From contig OZ245876.1 of assembly GCA_965229445.1 (NCBI GenBank), positions 2,418,001 through 2,482,000 of the forward strand: a stretch of 64,000 bases of DNA. The letters run 5' to 3'. The DNA is from Owenweeksia sp965229445 (lineage in GTDB: Bacteria; Bacteroidota; Bacteroidia; Flavobacteriales; Schleiferiaceae). Below the pieces are notes generated by a model. That model was given only the letters and a program-made list of their open reading frames with translations. It did no database searches and was not told the origin of the DNA. Position numbers and translations under genes: made by a program. Positions 34,363 to 42,716 of the stretch are shown here, piece by piece. Every line of letters begins with the position of its first letter. Within the stretch, counting starts at the first letter, position 1.

Positions 34363-35193
34363 ATGACAGGCACCAAAAGGCAAATAAGTAAAAAGCGAAA
34401 AATGCTCATCCCATTGCTACATGCGGCAGTGTGCATGCTCTTGTTTTATTTCATCCTCCATCCGCTGGCCATGGCCATATATGCCAGTCACGGGGCAGAT
34501 GCCCTTACGGATGGCATGGGCAGCCGGGTGCTTTTTCAGTTAAAACATGCCTTTTCGTTTCACATGCTGCCCATGGCCTACGTTTTTATTGGAGCCGGGG
34601 CGGTAGTGGGCCTGCTTTCAGGATTTTTTTGGCTGAGCCTGACCCGCAAAAGGCAATCGGGGACAAAGCCCACCGCCCCATTTATCAATAATGCCGAAGA
34701 GCTTATAGCCGGGGGCGAAAACCATTTTGTGGAATTCAAATCCTCCATCCGCTATGATTTTCGGCAAAAAACCACGAACCGCGTCCTGGAAGAGGTAATT
34801 GCCAAAACCCTGGCGGGATTTATGAATGCAGAAGGCGGACACCTGCTGGTGGGTGTTAAAGACAGCGGTGAGGTAGTGGGGCTTGAAAAAGACTTTAAGA
34901 CCCTGCGCCAAAAAAACGAGGACGGTTTTGAACGTAGGCTTTTTGACCTGATCACCTCCAGCCTAGGCACAGAGTTCTGCTATTTATGCACCCCATCATT
35001 CCACCGCATTGGCGGCAAAACAATCTGTATGGTGCAAATTGAACCATCAACAGAGCCGGTGTACCTGAACGGCACGGATACTACCGCATTTTACGTGCGG
35101 GCAGGCAATTCCACCCGCCAGCTTTCGGTAAAAGAAACCGTAAAATACCTGAAAATGAAAGGAAGCGGAAGAACATTCTTAAATGTAGTATGA
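34363..35193 (+). CDS. Membrane-anchored AlbA_2 (Schlafen-type) ATP-binding protein
   Basis: 276-aa protein. The N-terminal ~95 residues hold two membrane helices (PLLHAAVCMLLFYFILHPLA and MAYVFIGAGAVVGLLSGFFW). Then comes an AlbA_2/Schlafen-AAA-like domain, about 110-250, with the characteristic ENHFVEFKSSIRYD, LAGFMNAEGGHLLVGVKDSG and VVGLEKDF. AlbA_2 domains are usually soluble and linked to DNA-binding regulators; anchoring to the membrane is notable. It overlaps the next gene by four bases. Role unknown; regulatory or defence-type signalling is possible. Confidence 0.82.
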   Translation: MTGTKRQISKKRKMLIPLLHAAVCMLLFYFILHPLAMAIYASHGADALTDGMGSRVLFQLKHAFSFHMLPMAYVFIGAGAVVGLLSGFFWLSLTRKRQSGTKPTAPFINNAEELIAGGENHFVEFKSSIRYDFRQKTTNRVLEEVIAKTLAGFMNAEGGHLLVGVKDSGEVVGLEKDFKTLRQKNEDGFERRLFDLITSSLGTEFCYLCTPSFHRIGGKTICMVQIEPSTEPVYLNGTDTTAFYVRAGNSTRQLSVKETVKYLKMKGSGRTFLNVV

Positions 35194-35921
35194 ACATGCA
35201 GCACGTTTGGTTTATATGGTCGCTCATCATCCTTGCAATTTGGCTTATGATCTATAGGCTCAAACCTAGGTTCCGGCAGTCTATGCTCAGAATGAGCTTT
35301 ATTACCATGCCCTTTGGCCTCACTGAACCCCTGTTTGTACCCGGGTACTGGTCGCCCCCATCTCTATTTAAACTGGCCGAAAAAACCGGCTTCGATATCG
35401 AAAGCCTAATTTTTTCCTTTGCCATTGGCGGCATTGGCACGGTGCTCTACCGTATCGTTCAGAGGCGTGGCCATATAGAAATTCCCATATCGGAAAGACA
35501 GCATGCCCGGCACCGCCTGCACCGATACATGCTTTTGGTACCAGCGCTGGTATTTGGCGGCCTGGCTTATTTCACCGCGCTCAACCATATTTACTGTGGC
35601 ATTATCGCCATGTTTGCGGGTGCCTTGGCCACCCTCTACTGCCGCCCCGACCTTAAAGGCACAATATGGTTGGGCGGACTTTTGTTTACTCTGCTTTACT
35701 TTATCTACTTTGGGAGCATTCTGCCCTTTTACCCCGATTATGTGGAACTGTACTGGAACCTGAATGCATTGACGCATATCCTTGTATTGGGTGTTCCGTT
35801 TGAAGAACTGCTATTTGCCTTCAGTTTTGGCATGTTATGGAGCAGCCTGTATGAACACCTGTACTGGCAAAAGCTGGTGCAGGAGCTTAAAACAAAAATA
35901 CAGCCCTATGGAAGCCTGTAA
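35190..35921 (+). CDS. Lycopene-cyclase-domain integral membrane protein
   Basis: 243-aa protein with about six to seven membrane helices. Motifs of the bacterial/fungal heterodimeric lycopene cyclase domain are duplicated: MPFGLTEPLFVPGYWSPPSL in the first half and GVPFEELLFAFSFGMLWSS in the second, the latter with the Glu-Glu pair of the family. No crtB, crtI or other carotenoid gene is in the window, so true lycopene cyclisation is doubtful here. It sits in an operon of membrane redox genes. It overlaps the AlbA gene by 4 and the NDH-2 gene by 14 bases. Confidence 0.8.
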   Translation: MNMQHVWFIWSLIILAIWLMIYRLKPRFRQSMLRMSFITMPFGLTEPLFVPGYWSPPSLFKLAEKTGFDIESLIFSFAIGGIGTVLYRIVQRRGHIEIPISERQHARHRLHRYMLLVPALVFGGLAYFTALNHIYCGIIAMFAGALATLYCRPDLKGTIWLGGLLFTLLYFIYFGSILPFYPDYVELYWNLNALTHILVLGVPFEELLFAFSFGMLWSSLYEHLYWQKLVQELKTKIQPYGSL

Positions 35922-37242
35922 CACCACCCAACAAATATGCCTGCCTGAGAGCAACCTTCCCCGTGTTGTCATCATTGGGGGCGGTTTTGCCGGCATCAGC
36001 CTGGCCAAAAAACTGAAAAACGGCCCCTACCAGTTGGTGTTGTTAGACCGCCATAATTTCCACCAGTTTCAGCCCCTGCTTTACCAGGTGGCCACCAGTG
36101 GACTGGAGCCAGACAGCATTGTGTTCCCTTTCCGTAAAATGTTTTCCGGCTATAAAAATTTTGTGTACCGCCACGCTGAGGTGCAGGAGATTGAGCCAGT
36201 GGAGCAGAAGGTTTTTACCGATAAAGGCTATCTGGGCTATGACTACCTGGTGCTGGCCACTGGCAGCCAAACCAACTTTTTTGGCCTGGACGAGGTGGCC
36301 CAAAACAGCACCGGCATGAAAAACATACGGGAGGCACTGAACATCAGGCACCTGATGCTGCAAAACCTGGAGAAAGCCACCATTACCTGCGATGACCGGG
36401 AAAAGGATATACTGAGCAACTTCATTATAGTGGGCGGTGGGCCGGCCGGGGTAGAAACGGCCGGTGCCCTGGCTGAATTCCGCAACTACATTCTGCCCAA
36501 AGATTACCCGGAACTGGTAGTGGAGGATATGAACATCTATCTGCTGGAAGCGGGCGACCGGTTGTTGAACGGCATGTCGGGCAAAGCATCGGCCAGGGCC
36601 CTAAAATACCTGCAAAAGCTGGGGGTGGAAGTAGGGCTCAACACAGCCGTATCCCACTACAATGGAAAAGTGGCGCAAACTCAGGACGGACGGAAAATGG
36701 AGGCCGCTACCCTCGTTTGGACAGCCGGGGTAATGGGCAGTTTTCCGAAAGGGATAACGGAGGCCACCCTAATGCGGGCCAACCGGCTTGAAACTGACGA
36801 ATACCTGCGGGTAAAGGGCTACGTAAACCTTTTTGCCACCGGTGACGTGGCGGCCGTGTATGACCCACAGTACCAGCGGGGGCACCCTATGGTGGCTCAG
36901 GTGGCCATGCAGCAGGGCCGCTTACTGGGCGATAACCTCTTGCGGCTGGCCGGTGGCAAAAATTTCAGGCCCTTTCAATACAAAGACAAAGGATCGCTGG
37001 CCACCATCGGTAAAAACAGAGCCGTGGCAGATATTGCCAGGTTCAGGTTTGGCGGCTATTTCGCCTGGCTGTTGTGGTCCATAGTCCACCTCATGTCCAT
37101 CAGTGGTTTTAAAAACAAATTGTTTGTGGGCTTCAATTGGCTTTGGAGCTATTTCAACTATGAAAAAAGCAACCGACTGATCATCAGGAAATATAAAAAA
37201 GAGAAAAAACAAGAACCCAAAACGCATGTGGAGCAGGTATAA
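35908..37242 (+). CDS. Type II NADH dehydrogenase (NDH-2)
   Basis: FAD-dependent NADH:quinone oxidoreductase, 444 aa, single-subunit respiratory enzyme on the inner membrane. A longer frame exists from 35782, but its first 42 residues lie inside the previous gene and look random; ATG 35908 gives the family N terminus. The FAD site is VVIIGGGFAGISLAKKL and the NADH site FIIVGGGPAGVETAGAL. The quinone/FAD segments FQPLLYQVATSGLEPDS and LFATGDVAAV are also present. The amphipathic/hydrophobic C-terminal part (WLLWSIVHLMSISGF, then a Lys-rich tail) anchors it. It does not pump protons, so it can keep respiration going when complex I is damaged. It overlaps the AarF gene by 17 bases. Confidence 0.93.
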   Translation: MEACNTTQQICLPESNLPRVVIIGGGFAGISLAKKLKNGPYQLVLLDRHNFHQFQPLLYQVATSGLEPDSIVFPFRKMFSGYKNFVYRHAEVQEIEPVEQKVFTDKGYLGYDYLVLATGSQTNFFGLDEVAQNSTGMKNIREALNIRHLMLQNLEKATITCDDREKDILSNFIIVGGGPAGVETAGALAEFRNYILPKDYPELVVEDMNIYLLEAGDRLLNGMSGKASARALKYLQKLGVEVGLNTAVSHYNGKVAQTQDGRKMEAATLVWTAGVMGSFPKGITEATLMRANRLETDEYLRVKGYVNLFATGDVAAVYDPQYQRGHPMVAQVAMQQGRLLGDNLLRLAGGKNFRPFQYKDKGSLATIGKNRAVADIARFRFGGYFAWLLWSIVHLMSISGFKNKLFVGFNWLWSYFNYEKSNRLIIRKYKKEKKQEPKTHVEQV

Positions 37243-39277
37243 CATACTGTGGATGATAGTGCGCCATTACCGCGCGTACAGGCATTTCCTAAGCCGGGAT
37301 GAAGCGGCAAGGGAGCAGTCTGCCTCCCCTCAAAAGCTCGTGGCAGACATCCTGCGCCTGGGGCCTACTTACATTAAGCTGGGGCAAATACTCAGTACTC
37401 GCCCTGATGTGCTGCCCGCAGCCTACATTCAGGCCCTGGAGCAATTGCAGGAAAGAGTGCCTGAATTTTCGTTTGCACAGGCTCAGGCGCTAATTGAAGG
37501 TGAACTTCAAAATACGCTGGCTTCCCTGTTCAGGTCTTTTGACGAAAGGCCCATTGCAGCCGCCTCACTCGCACAGGTGCATTTCGCGGTTTTGCCCACC
37601 GGTGTAGAAGTGGCCGTGAAGGTACAACGACCGGGCATAGCAGAAAAGATGCGCCACGACCTGCAAATGCTGGAACGCCTGCTGACCCTGTTTAGGCGGC
37701 TCTTTCCTAAAAAAGTTAGGCGCGCCAACCTGGTCAATGGCTTTAAGGAATTTAAGCGCTACACCTTGCAGGAATTGGATTTTGCCCACGAGAGAAGCAC
37801 CATAAACCGGTTCAGGGAAAATTTTAAGGACTGGGAGGATATTGTTTTTCCCGAAGTGTATGGCAGCTATACCACCGGCAAGCTGCTGACCATGGAGCGG
37901 GTGACGGGCCTGCGACTCAACCAGGCCATTAAATCCTTTTCTGCGGAACAGAAGGAAAAATTAAATACCCGCCTGGCCGAAATGGAGCTAAAAATGTTCA
38001 TTTCCGATGGCCTTTTCCATGCCGACCTCCACCCCGGTAATATTTTCTTCAGGGAAGATGGCAAAATTGCGCTTCTCGATTTCGGCATGTACGGTGAGCT
38101 GACCACAAAAGAACGCAACCGTTTTGTGCTCTACTGGTTGGCCGTGGTGCAAAATGATGTGCCACAGGCCTTTTACCACTTCAAGACGCAATGCCGCGAG
38201 TTGCCCGGAGCCGATGAAACTGCCTTTTATGGCGTTTTTCAAAAGCTGGCGGAAGATTTTCAAAAAAGCCGGCTACAGGACGTTTCCATCACCAAGGTGT
38301 ACCTCAATATGATTTCGGCCGGCTACCGCTATGGCTATGTGTTTCCGGAAAATTTACTACTGCATGCCAAGGCCCTCACCACGGCCGAGGCATTGACTTT
38401 TAAACTCGCCCCGGATGCCCGCTTTGAAAAAATTACCGAGCCCATCATCATGCGGGAGTTTGTAAAATTAGGCATAAGCGGCCCCACCCTGCTCAACCGG
38501 TTACAAAAATCCCTGCCGGCATTTCTGCTGACCGGAGAGTGGGTGCCATCAACCGACACCCAAGAAAGTACAGGCCGTAGGAAAACGGACAGCGTGGGGC
38601 CACTGATGCAAGAACTTTTGATCACATTGAAACACTGGCAGGCTAGTGCCGGTCTGTTCCGCTCATTGCTCAACCCTCCCGCCCGAAAAGTACTGGGCCA
38701 GCATGGTTTCACGAATCTTCAGGTCAACGCCATACTGCAACACACCTGGCAGGAATACACTAAAATGGAACCTGGCCTGCCGCGCCAACAAAGCCTGGGG
38801 GCCACCTTTACGCTGCACCTGGGCGGTGCCACCATTGCCATGTACCGGGCACTGCTACAAGCAGGTTTGTCGCAGGCCGAGGCCACCCAACTGATTTACC
38901 GTACCGGCTGGAAAATTTACGCCCGCATGGGCGAGTACCCCATGCTTATTGCCGGGATGTTTTCAGATAATCCTCATAAAAAAATGCAATTGGCCACCCA
39001 GGTGTTTCGGAACTTTCCATTCTCCCCACCCGACTATGGTTGGGAAGACGTGGAAGCTGGTAAAAACACGGTGGCCTTTAACTGTACTGGCTGTCAGGTG
39101 GCAGAACTTTTTAAATTAGAAGGACTGGCTGAGCTTTGCTATAACACTTGGTGCAAATTGGATTTTCCGCTGGCAGAGCAATGGGGTGGCCACCTGGAGA
39201 GAAGCGGCAGCATAGCCGGAGGTGCAGATGTTTGTGACTTCCGCTGGAAAGTAAACCCTGAAAAATCAGAAGTATGA
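37226..39277 (+). CDS. AarF/UbiB-type kinase fused to an ATC-hydrolase-like domain
   Basis: 683-aa protein. Residues ~1-450 are an ABC1/AarF/UbiB atypical kinase: KLGQ motif in GPTYIKLGQILSTRPDVLP (51-54), AAASLAQVHFA, VEVAVKVQRPGI (nucleotide-binding Lys), the catalytic segment DGLFHADLHPGN (His265) and LLDFGMYG. The usual family length is about 450-560. Here a further ~180 residues follow (about 500-683). They include FNCTGCQVAELFKLEGLAEL with Cys620 and Cys623, LCYNTWCKLDF and GADVCDFRWK with Cys670, resembling L-2-amino-thiazoline-4-carboxylate hydrolase-like proteins. AarF kinases support quinone biosynthesis; the neighbouring NDH-2 uses quinone. The fusion is, to my knowledge, unusual. 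Confidence 0.85.
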   Translation: MWSRYNILWMIVRHYRAYRHFLSRDEAAREQSASPQKLVADILRLGPTYIKLGQILSTRPDVLPAAYIQALEQLQERVPEFSFAQAQALIEGELQNTLASLFRSFDERPIAAASLAQVHFAVLPTGVEVAVKVQRPGIAEKMRHDLQMLERLLTLFRRLFPKKVRRANLVNGFKEFKRYTLQELDFAHERSTINRFRENFKDWEDIVFPEVYGSYTTGKLLTMERVTGLRLNQAIKSFSAEQKEKLNTRLAEMELKMFISDGLFHADLHPGNIFFREDGKIALLDFGMYGELTTKERNRFVLYWLAVVQNDVPQAFYHFKTQCRELPGADETAFYGVFQKLAEDFQKSRLQDVSITKVYLNMISAGYRYGYVFPENLLLHAKALTTAEALTFKLAPDARFEKITEPIIMREFVKLGISGPTLLNRLQKSLPAFLLTGEWVPSTDTQESTGRRKTDSVGPLMQELLITLKHWQASAGLFRSLLNPPARKVLGQHGFTNLQVNAILQHTWQEYTKMEPGLPRQQSLGATFTLHLGGATIAMYRALLQAGLSQAEATQLIYRTGWKIYARMGEYPMLIAGMFSDNPHKKMQLATQVFRNFPFSPPDYGWEDVEAGKNTVAFNCTGCQVAELFKLEGLAELCYNTWCKLDFPLAEQWGGHLERSGSIAGGADVCDFRWKVNPEKSEV

Positions 39278-40380
39278 AAAAATGGTCTTTATACGCGGGC
39301 AGCTATGCCGGGATAGAAGTCTTCATTCACTGGAGTTTCTGGATCATCATTGCCTGGATTTTTATGCTTCACTTCCAAATGGGCCATGGCTGGAGTGAAG
39401 GCTTGCGCGGGGTCGTTTTTATCCTGGCACTTTTTGGCTGCGTGGTGCTGCACGAATTCGGCCATGCCCTTACGGCCAAAAGCTACGGCATACCCACGCA
39501 TAATATCACCCTTTACCCCATAGGCGGGGTGGCCAGCCTCGATAAAATGCCCGACAAGCCCGGGCAGGAACTGGCTGTGGCCCTGGCCGGGCCTGCGGTA
39601 AATGTGGTGATTGCCGGGGGCCTGTACCTCTGGCTGAAGGCTACCGGGGGGCTGATGCCCCTGAGCGAAATGGACCACATGAGTGGGGGCAACTTTTGGT
39701 TTAATCTGATGGCCGCCAATGTGATCCTGGCCGCCTTTAACCTTATCCCGGCCTTTCCCATGGATGGTGGCCGGGTATTGCGAGCTTTGCTGGCTTACCG
39801 AATGGAAAAGCTCAAGGCCACCAACATTGCTGCACGGGTAGGTCAGTTCATGGCCATCATCTTTGTGTTCCTGGGCTTCTTTACCAATTTCTGGTTGGTC
39901 TTCATTGGCTTTTTCATTTATCTGGGTGCCGGTGGCGAAATTGCGCACGAACGGCAAAAGACCAGCCTGCGTGGGTTTAAGGTGAAGGACGTAATGCTCA
40001 CCCGCCTTCCGGTATTGCCGGGAAGCATGGAAATCAAGGAGGCCCTGGAAATGGCCCTGGCAAGCCAGGAGCGGATATTTATGGTAGAAGTGCAGGGGGA
40101 AAATAAAGGAATATTGAACCTCAAGGAGATGGCCACTGCCATAAGTGACGGGCCTTCATCCGAGGCCGGACCGTGCGTACTTGCCGACCTGCTGCCAGAG
40201 GCTATGATCAGCCTTAATGCAGAAACAGACCTCAACACCGCTCTGCGCAAACTCATGAACAGCCCGGGAAATATGCTTCCTGTAAAGCAAGCCGGGCAAA
40301 TAGTGGGAGTGCTCTCCCAAAGTCATGTAAAAGAGCTTTTGGCTTTACAGCAAAAATTAAATAAAACCGTAGCAACATGA
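39274..40380 (+). CDS. M50 site-2-type metalloprotease with CBS domains
   Basis: Intramembrane zinc protease, 368 aa, of the SpoIVFB/Rip-like branch with C-terminal CBS pair. Zinc motif HEFGH at residues 60-64 and the third ligand in FNLIPAFPMDGGR (Asp164) are intact; about six membrane helices lie within residues 15-225. Residues ~232-365 are two CBS units (VKDVMLTRLPVLPGS; MLPVKQAGQIVGVLSQSHV), likely to sense adenine nucleotides. Substrate unknown; possibly an anti-sigma factor or a membrane component of this operon. It overlaps the AarF gene and the next gene by four bases each. Confidence 0.92.
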   Translation: MKKWSLYAGSYAGIEVFIHWSFWIIIAWIFMLHFQMGHGWSEGLRGVVFILALFGCVVLHEFGHALTAKSYGIPTHNITLYPIGGVASLDKMPDKPGQELAVALAGPAVNVVIAGGLYLWLKATGGLMPLSEMDHMSGGNFWFNLMAANVILAAFNLIPAFPMDGGRVLRALLAYRMEKLKATNIAARVGQFMAIIFVFLGFFTNFWLVFIGFFIYLGAGGEIAHERQKTSLRGFKVKDVMLTRLPVLPGSMEIKEALEMALASQERIFMVEVQGENKGILNLKEMATAISDGPSSEAGPCVLADLLPEAMISLNAETDLNTALRKLMNSPGNMLPVKQAGQIVGVLSQSHVKELLALQQKLNKTVAT

Positions 40381-40916
40381 AGTGGATAAAAATATATGGC
40401 ACCACCCTGCTATTAGCTTTTTCGGCAAGCCTGTTTTCACAGAACGCTTACAGCACCACACGGGGCGTAGCCGTAATGGAAAGCACCTGGCGGGGCACGC
40501 CTGTAAAAACAGCGGGCTTGAAGGTAGAGGCCCGCGTTAATTACGATAATGCAAGGGTGAGCCTCAGGTTATTGTCGCCAGTGCTGCACACCGGCTTCGA
40601 TTCGCTGGACCACCGGCTCGACAGCCTGCAACTGGACGACATCCGCTTTGTAGGCAAGCTGAACATTGATATTGTAAAAACCCAGGACCACCCCCTGCAA
40701 ACCTTTGAAGTAGAAGGCCGGCTGAAAGGCCCGGGCTGGAGCCTGCCCGTGCATGGGGAGGGCAGCCTAAAACATACTTATTATGAAACCTACGCCTGCA
40801 TGCTCAGCATCAGCCTGCATGCAGATATAGGCAGTATAGACCGTACCGGCCGCTGGGCGGGGCTGGGCGATGATCTGAATATCCGCCTGATACAATCCGT
40901 ACTTAAAAACGAATAA
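40377..40916 (+). CDS. Secreted YceI-like protein
   Basis: 179-aa protein with signal peptide (KIYGTTLLLAFSASLFSQ) and a single beta-rich domain (about 25-175). The pattern resembles YceI lipid-binding lipocalin-like proteins: MESTWRGTPVKTAGLKVEAR near the start, HTGFDSLDHRLDSLQLDDIR in the middle and GEGSLKHTYYETYACMLSIS late. YceI proteins bind polyisoprenoids such as quinone tails, which would fit the quinone-related neighbours, but the match is by eye and moderate. ATGA overlap with the M50 gene. Confidence 0.6.
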   Translation: MKWIKIYGTTLLLAFSASLFSQNAYSTTRGVAVMESTWRGTPVKTAGLKVEARVNYDNARVSLRLLSPVLHTGFDSLDHRLDSLQLDDIRFVGKLNIDIVKTQDHPLQTFEVEGRLKGPGWSLPVHGEGSLKHTYYETYACMLSISLHADIGSIDRTGRWAGLGDDLNIRLIQSVLKNE

Positions 40917-40930
40917 ATAAAAACGAAACT

Positions 40931-41290
40931 ATGAAAGAGATCAACGCATTTTTGCGTCCCTTCATGCTCAATGAAGTAATAGATGGGCTTGAGAAAAACG
41001 GCTTTTGCTGTTCTACAGTAACCACAGCCGAGGGCACGGGTAATTACACCGATCCGTAGACGGACTTCCCCTCGCTAAAGCATCCTTTTTCGCATAGTAA
41101 AGTGGAAAAACTGGAAATAGTGGCCCGCGATGAAAATGCAGACCGCATCGTGGAGATCATCCACCAACACGGCAAAACCGGCAGGCGAGGCGATGGGCTC
41201 GTTTACGTTACCCCGGTACTTAATGCCTACCGCATACGCGACTTTAAACAAGGAAATGAAATTTTGAAACCACAGAAATTAGAATCATGA
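40931..41290 (+). pseudogene. PII-type signalling protein with in-frame amber codon
   Basis: One continuous frame of 119 codons encodes a PII protein except for TAG at codon 43 (41057-41059). Before it: MKEINAFLRPFMLNEVIDGL, then TAEGTGNYTDP; after it TDFPSLKHPFFAHSKVEKLE, DENADRIVEIIHQHGKTGRR and GDGLVYVTPVLNAYRIRD. The last two match the PII B- and C-loop regions. The stop falls in the T-loop region. Everything downstream of the stop is conserved and in frame, so the lesion is young, a sequencing error, or read through. PII-like proteins next to metal RND pumps are known (PII-NG group). Its TGA overlaps the UspA ATG. Confidence 0.85.
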
Positions 41291-42129
41291 AAAATATCTT
41301 AGTCCCGACAGACTTTTCTCCGCCAGCCAATGCAGCCGGTGAGTATGCCCTGAAACTGGCCAAAAAGGTACATGCGGAAATCCATTTTCTGCATATACAA
41401 GCTACCTCGATAGATTGGGTAAAACTGGATAAGGAGAAGGAAAAAAATTACCCTGAAACCCTCAAGCAGATCGGCTATGCCAAACATGAGCTGAACCAAT
41501 GGGAAAAACGAGCTGAAGACCTGGGTTTGAAAGTACGCACTTTCCTCACCTACGATGCCGGAAGGGAGGAAATCATAAAGCACGTGAGCAATTACCATCA
41601 CGATTTTGTGGTGATGGGTTCGCATGGCGCCAGTGGTGCACGGGAGACCTTCATCGGCTCCAATGCGCAAAAAATTATCCGCAATGCAGTAGCCCCGGTG
41701 CTTGTCATTAAAGAACAACCGCCCCAATTTCCATTGAAGGATATTGTTTTTGCTTCCGGCTTTGAAGAAGACGTGCAGGAGCAATTTAACCAGGTGGTGG
41801 CTCTGGCCGATTTGATGGAGGCCAACATCCACCTCCTGTACGTAAACACCATATACAACTTTGAGGAAACCCATAAAAGCGAAGAGAAGATGCAGCGTTT
41901 CCTCAAGCACTGCCCGCGCGGAGGCACCTGCTCCATCAACATTTACAACGACCTGAATGAAGAACGGGGCATCCGCGAGTTTACCCAGCGCCGAAATGCC
42001 GACCTCATTGCCATTACCACCCACGGCAAAAGCGGCTTTTTGGGAATGCTGTCCAGGAGCATTACCGAAAGCCTGGTAAACCACTCCGAAACCGCGGTGC
42101 TAAGCATGAATTTAAAAGCGGATACTTAA
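41287..42129 (+). CDS. Tandem universal stress protein (UspA family)
   Basis: 280-aa cytosolic protein with two Usp domains (about 1-143 and 148-278). First domain: MKNILVPTDFSPPANAAGEY and the nucleotide-binding MGSHGASGARETFIGSNAQK (G-2x-G-9x-G(S/T) type), which suggests ATP binding. The second has ITTHGKSGFLGMLSRSITES, also a near-complete motif. Tandem Usp proteins are common in Bacteroidota stress loci. It overlaps the PII stop by four bases. Confidence 0.93.
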   Translation: MKNILVPTDFSPPANAAGEYALKLAKKVHAEIHFLHIQATSIDWVKLDKEKEKNYPETLKQIGYAKHELNQWEKRAEDLGLKVRTFLTYDAGREEIIKHVSNYHHDFVVMGSHGASGARETFIGSNAQKIIRNAVAPVLVIKEQPPQFPLKDIVFASGFEEDVQEQFNQVVALADLMEANIHLLYVNTIYNFEETHKSEEKMQRFLKHCPRGGTCSINIYNDLNEERGIREFTQRRNADLIAITTHGKSGFLGMLSRSITESLVNHSETAVLSMNLKADT

Positions 42130-42140
42130 TCACCTAAAAA

Positions 42141-42704
42141 ATGAAGAGGATAAAAAAGTCAATTTTAGTATTTACAGCCATATCGGTCGTTTTTCTGACG
42201 GCCTGTAACCAGCAGCCTTCAACCGAAGCTGTGCTGGAAAATGAAGAACAACGTCAGGAACTGATGGCGGCCATGGCCGAAGACCATGAACTGATGATGG
42301 AAATGCACCAGAACATGATGCAGAGCGAACATGGCAAGATGATGATGCAGGGGAATGAAGACATGATGAAAATGGTGATGGGAAACCAGCGCATGATGAA
42401 GGACATAATGCAGAAAAACCCTGAAATGCGCCAGCAGATGATGCAAAACATGATGCAGATGATGCAGCAGGACTCCGGCATGCAAGAGCGTATGAGCGGG
42501 ATGATGTCCAACCACAAGGGCATGATGAAGAGCATGATGAAGAAGATGCACCAAAAAGGCATGATGAGCGAAGATTGTATGCAGAGCTGCATGAAAAACA
42601 TGGAACGCATGGACATGCAACACTCCAAAGGAATGGATAGCATGAAAGGCGGCCAGGACAAGGACGAAAATACCATGGATGACCAACATTCAGAACATCA
42701 CTAA
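42141..42704 (+). CDS. Methionine-rich lipoprotein
   Basis: 187-aa lipoprotein (lipobox FLTAC, Cys22). By my count 44 of 187 residues are Met, mostly in MM, MxxM and MMM clusters (for example HGKMMMQGNEDMMKMVMGNQ), with His near the end (QHSEHH) and a Cys pair SEDCMQSC. Met clusters bind Cu(I) and Ag(I) through thioether ligands, so this is probably a periplasmic copper/silver sponge. The N-terminal part aligns with the lipoprotein at 33006, from which the Met-rich part may have expanded. Predicted mostly helical. The antisense strand shows a His-rich shadow ORF because ATG reads CAT in reverse. Confidence 0.85.
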   Translation: MKRIKKSILVFTAISVVFLTACNQQPSTEAVLENEEQRQELMAAMAEDHELMMEMHQNMMQSEHGKMMMQGNEDMMKMVMGNQRMMKDIMQKNPEMRQQMMQNMMQMMQQDSGMQERMSGMMSNHKGMMKSMMKKMHQKGMMSEDCMQSCMKNMERMDMQHSKGMDSMKGGQDKDENTMDDQHSEHH

Positions 42705-42716
42705 AAAAACAGGAAT

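Noticed and set aside
35782..35907. Extended N terminus of NDH-2
   Set aside because: The extra 42 residues overlap the lycopene-cyclase-domain gene and have no resemblance to NDH-2; the ATG at 35908 fits the family.
41299..42084. Minus-strand ORF of 261 codons
   Set aside because: Shadow of the tandem UspA gene; no family features.
42219..42689. Long antisense ORF (156 codons) very rich in His
   Set aside because: It is the shadow of the Met-rich lipoprotein: ATG read on the other strand is CAT (His). The sense frame has a lipobox and a paralogue.
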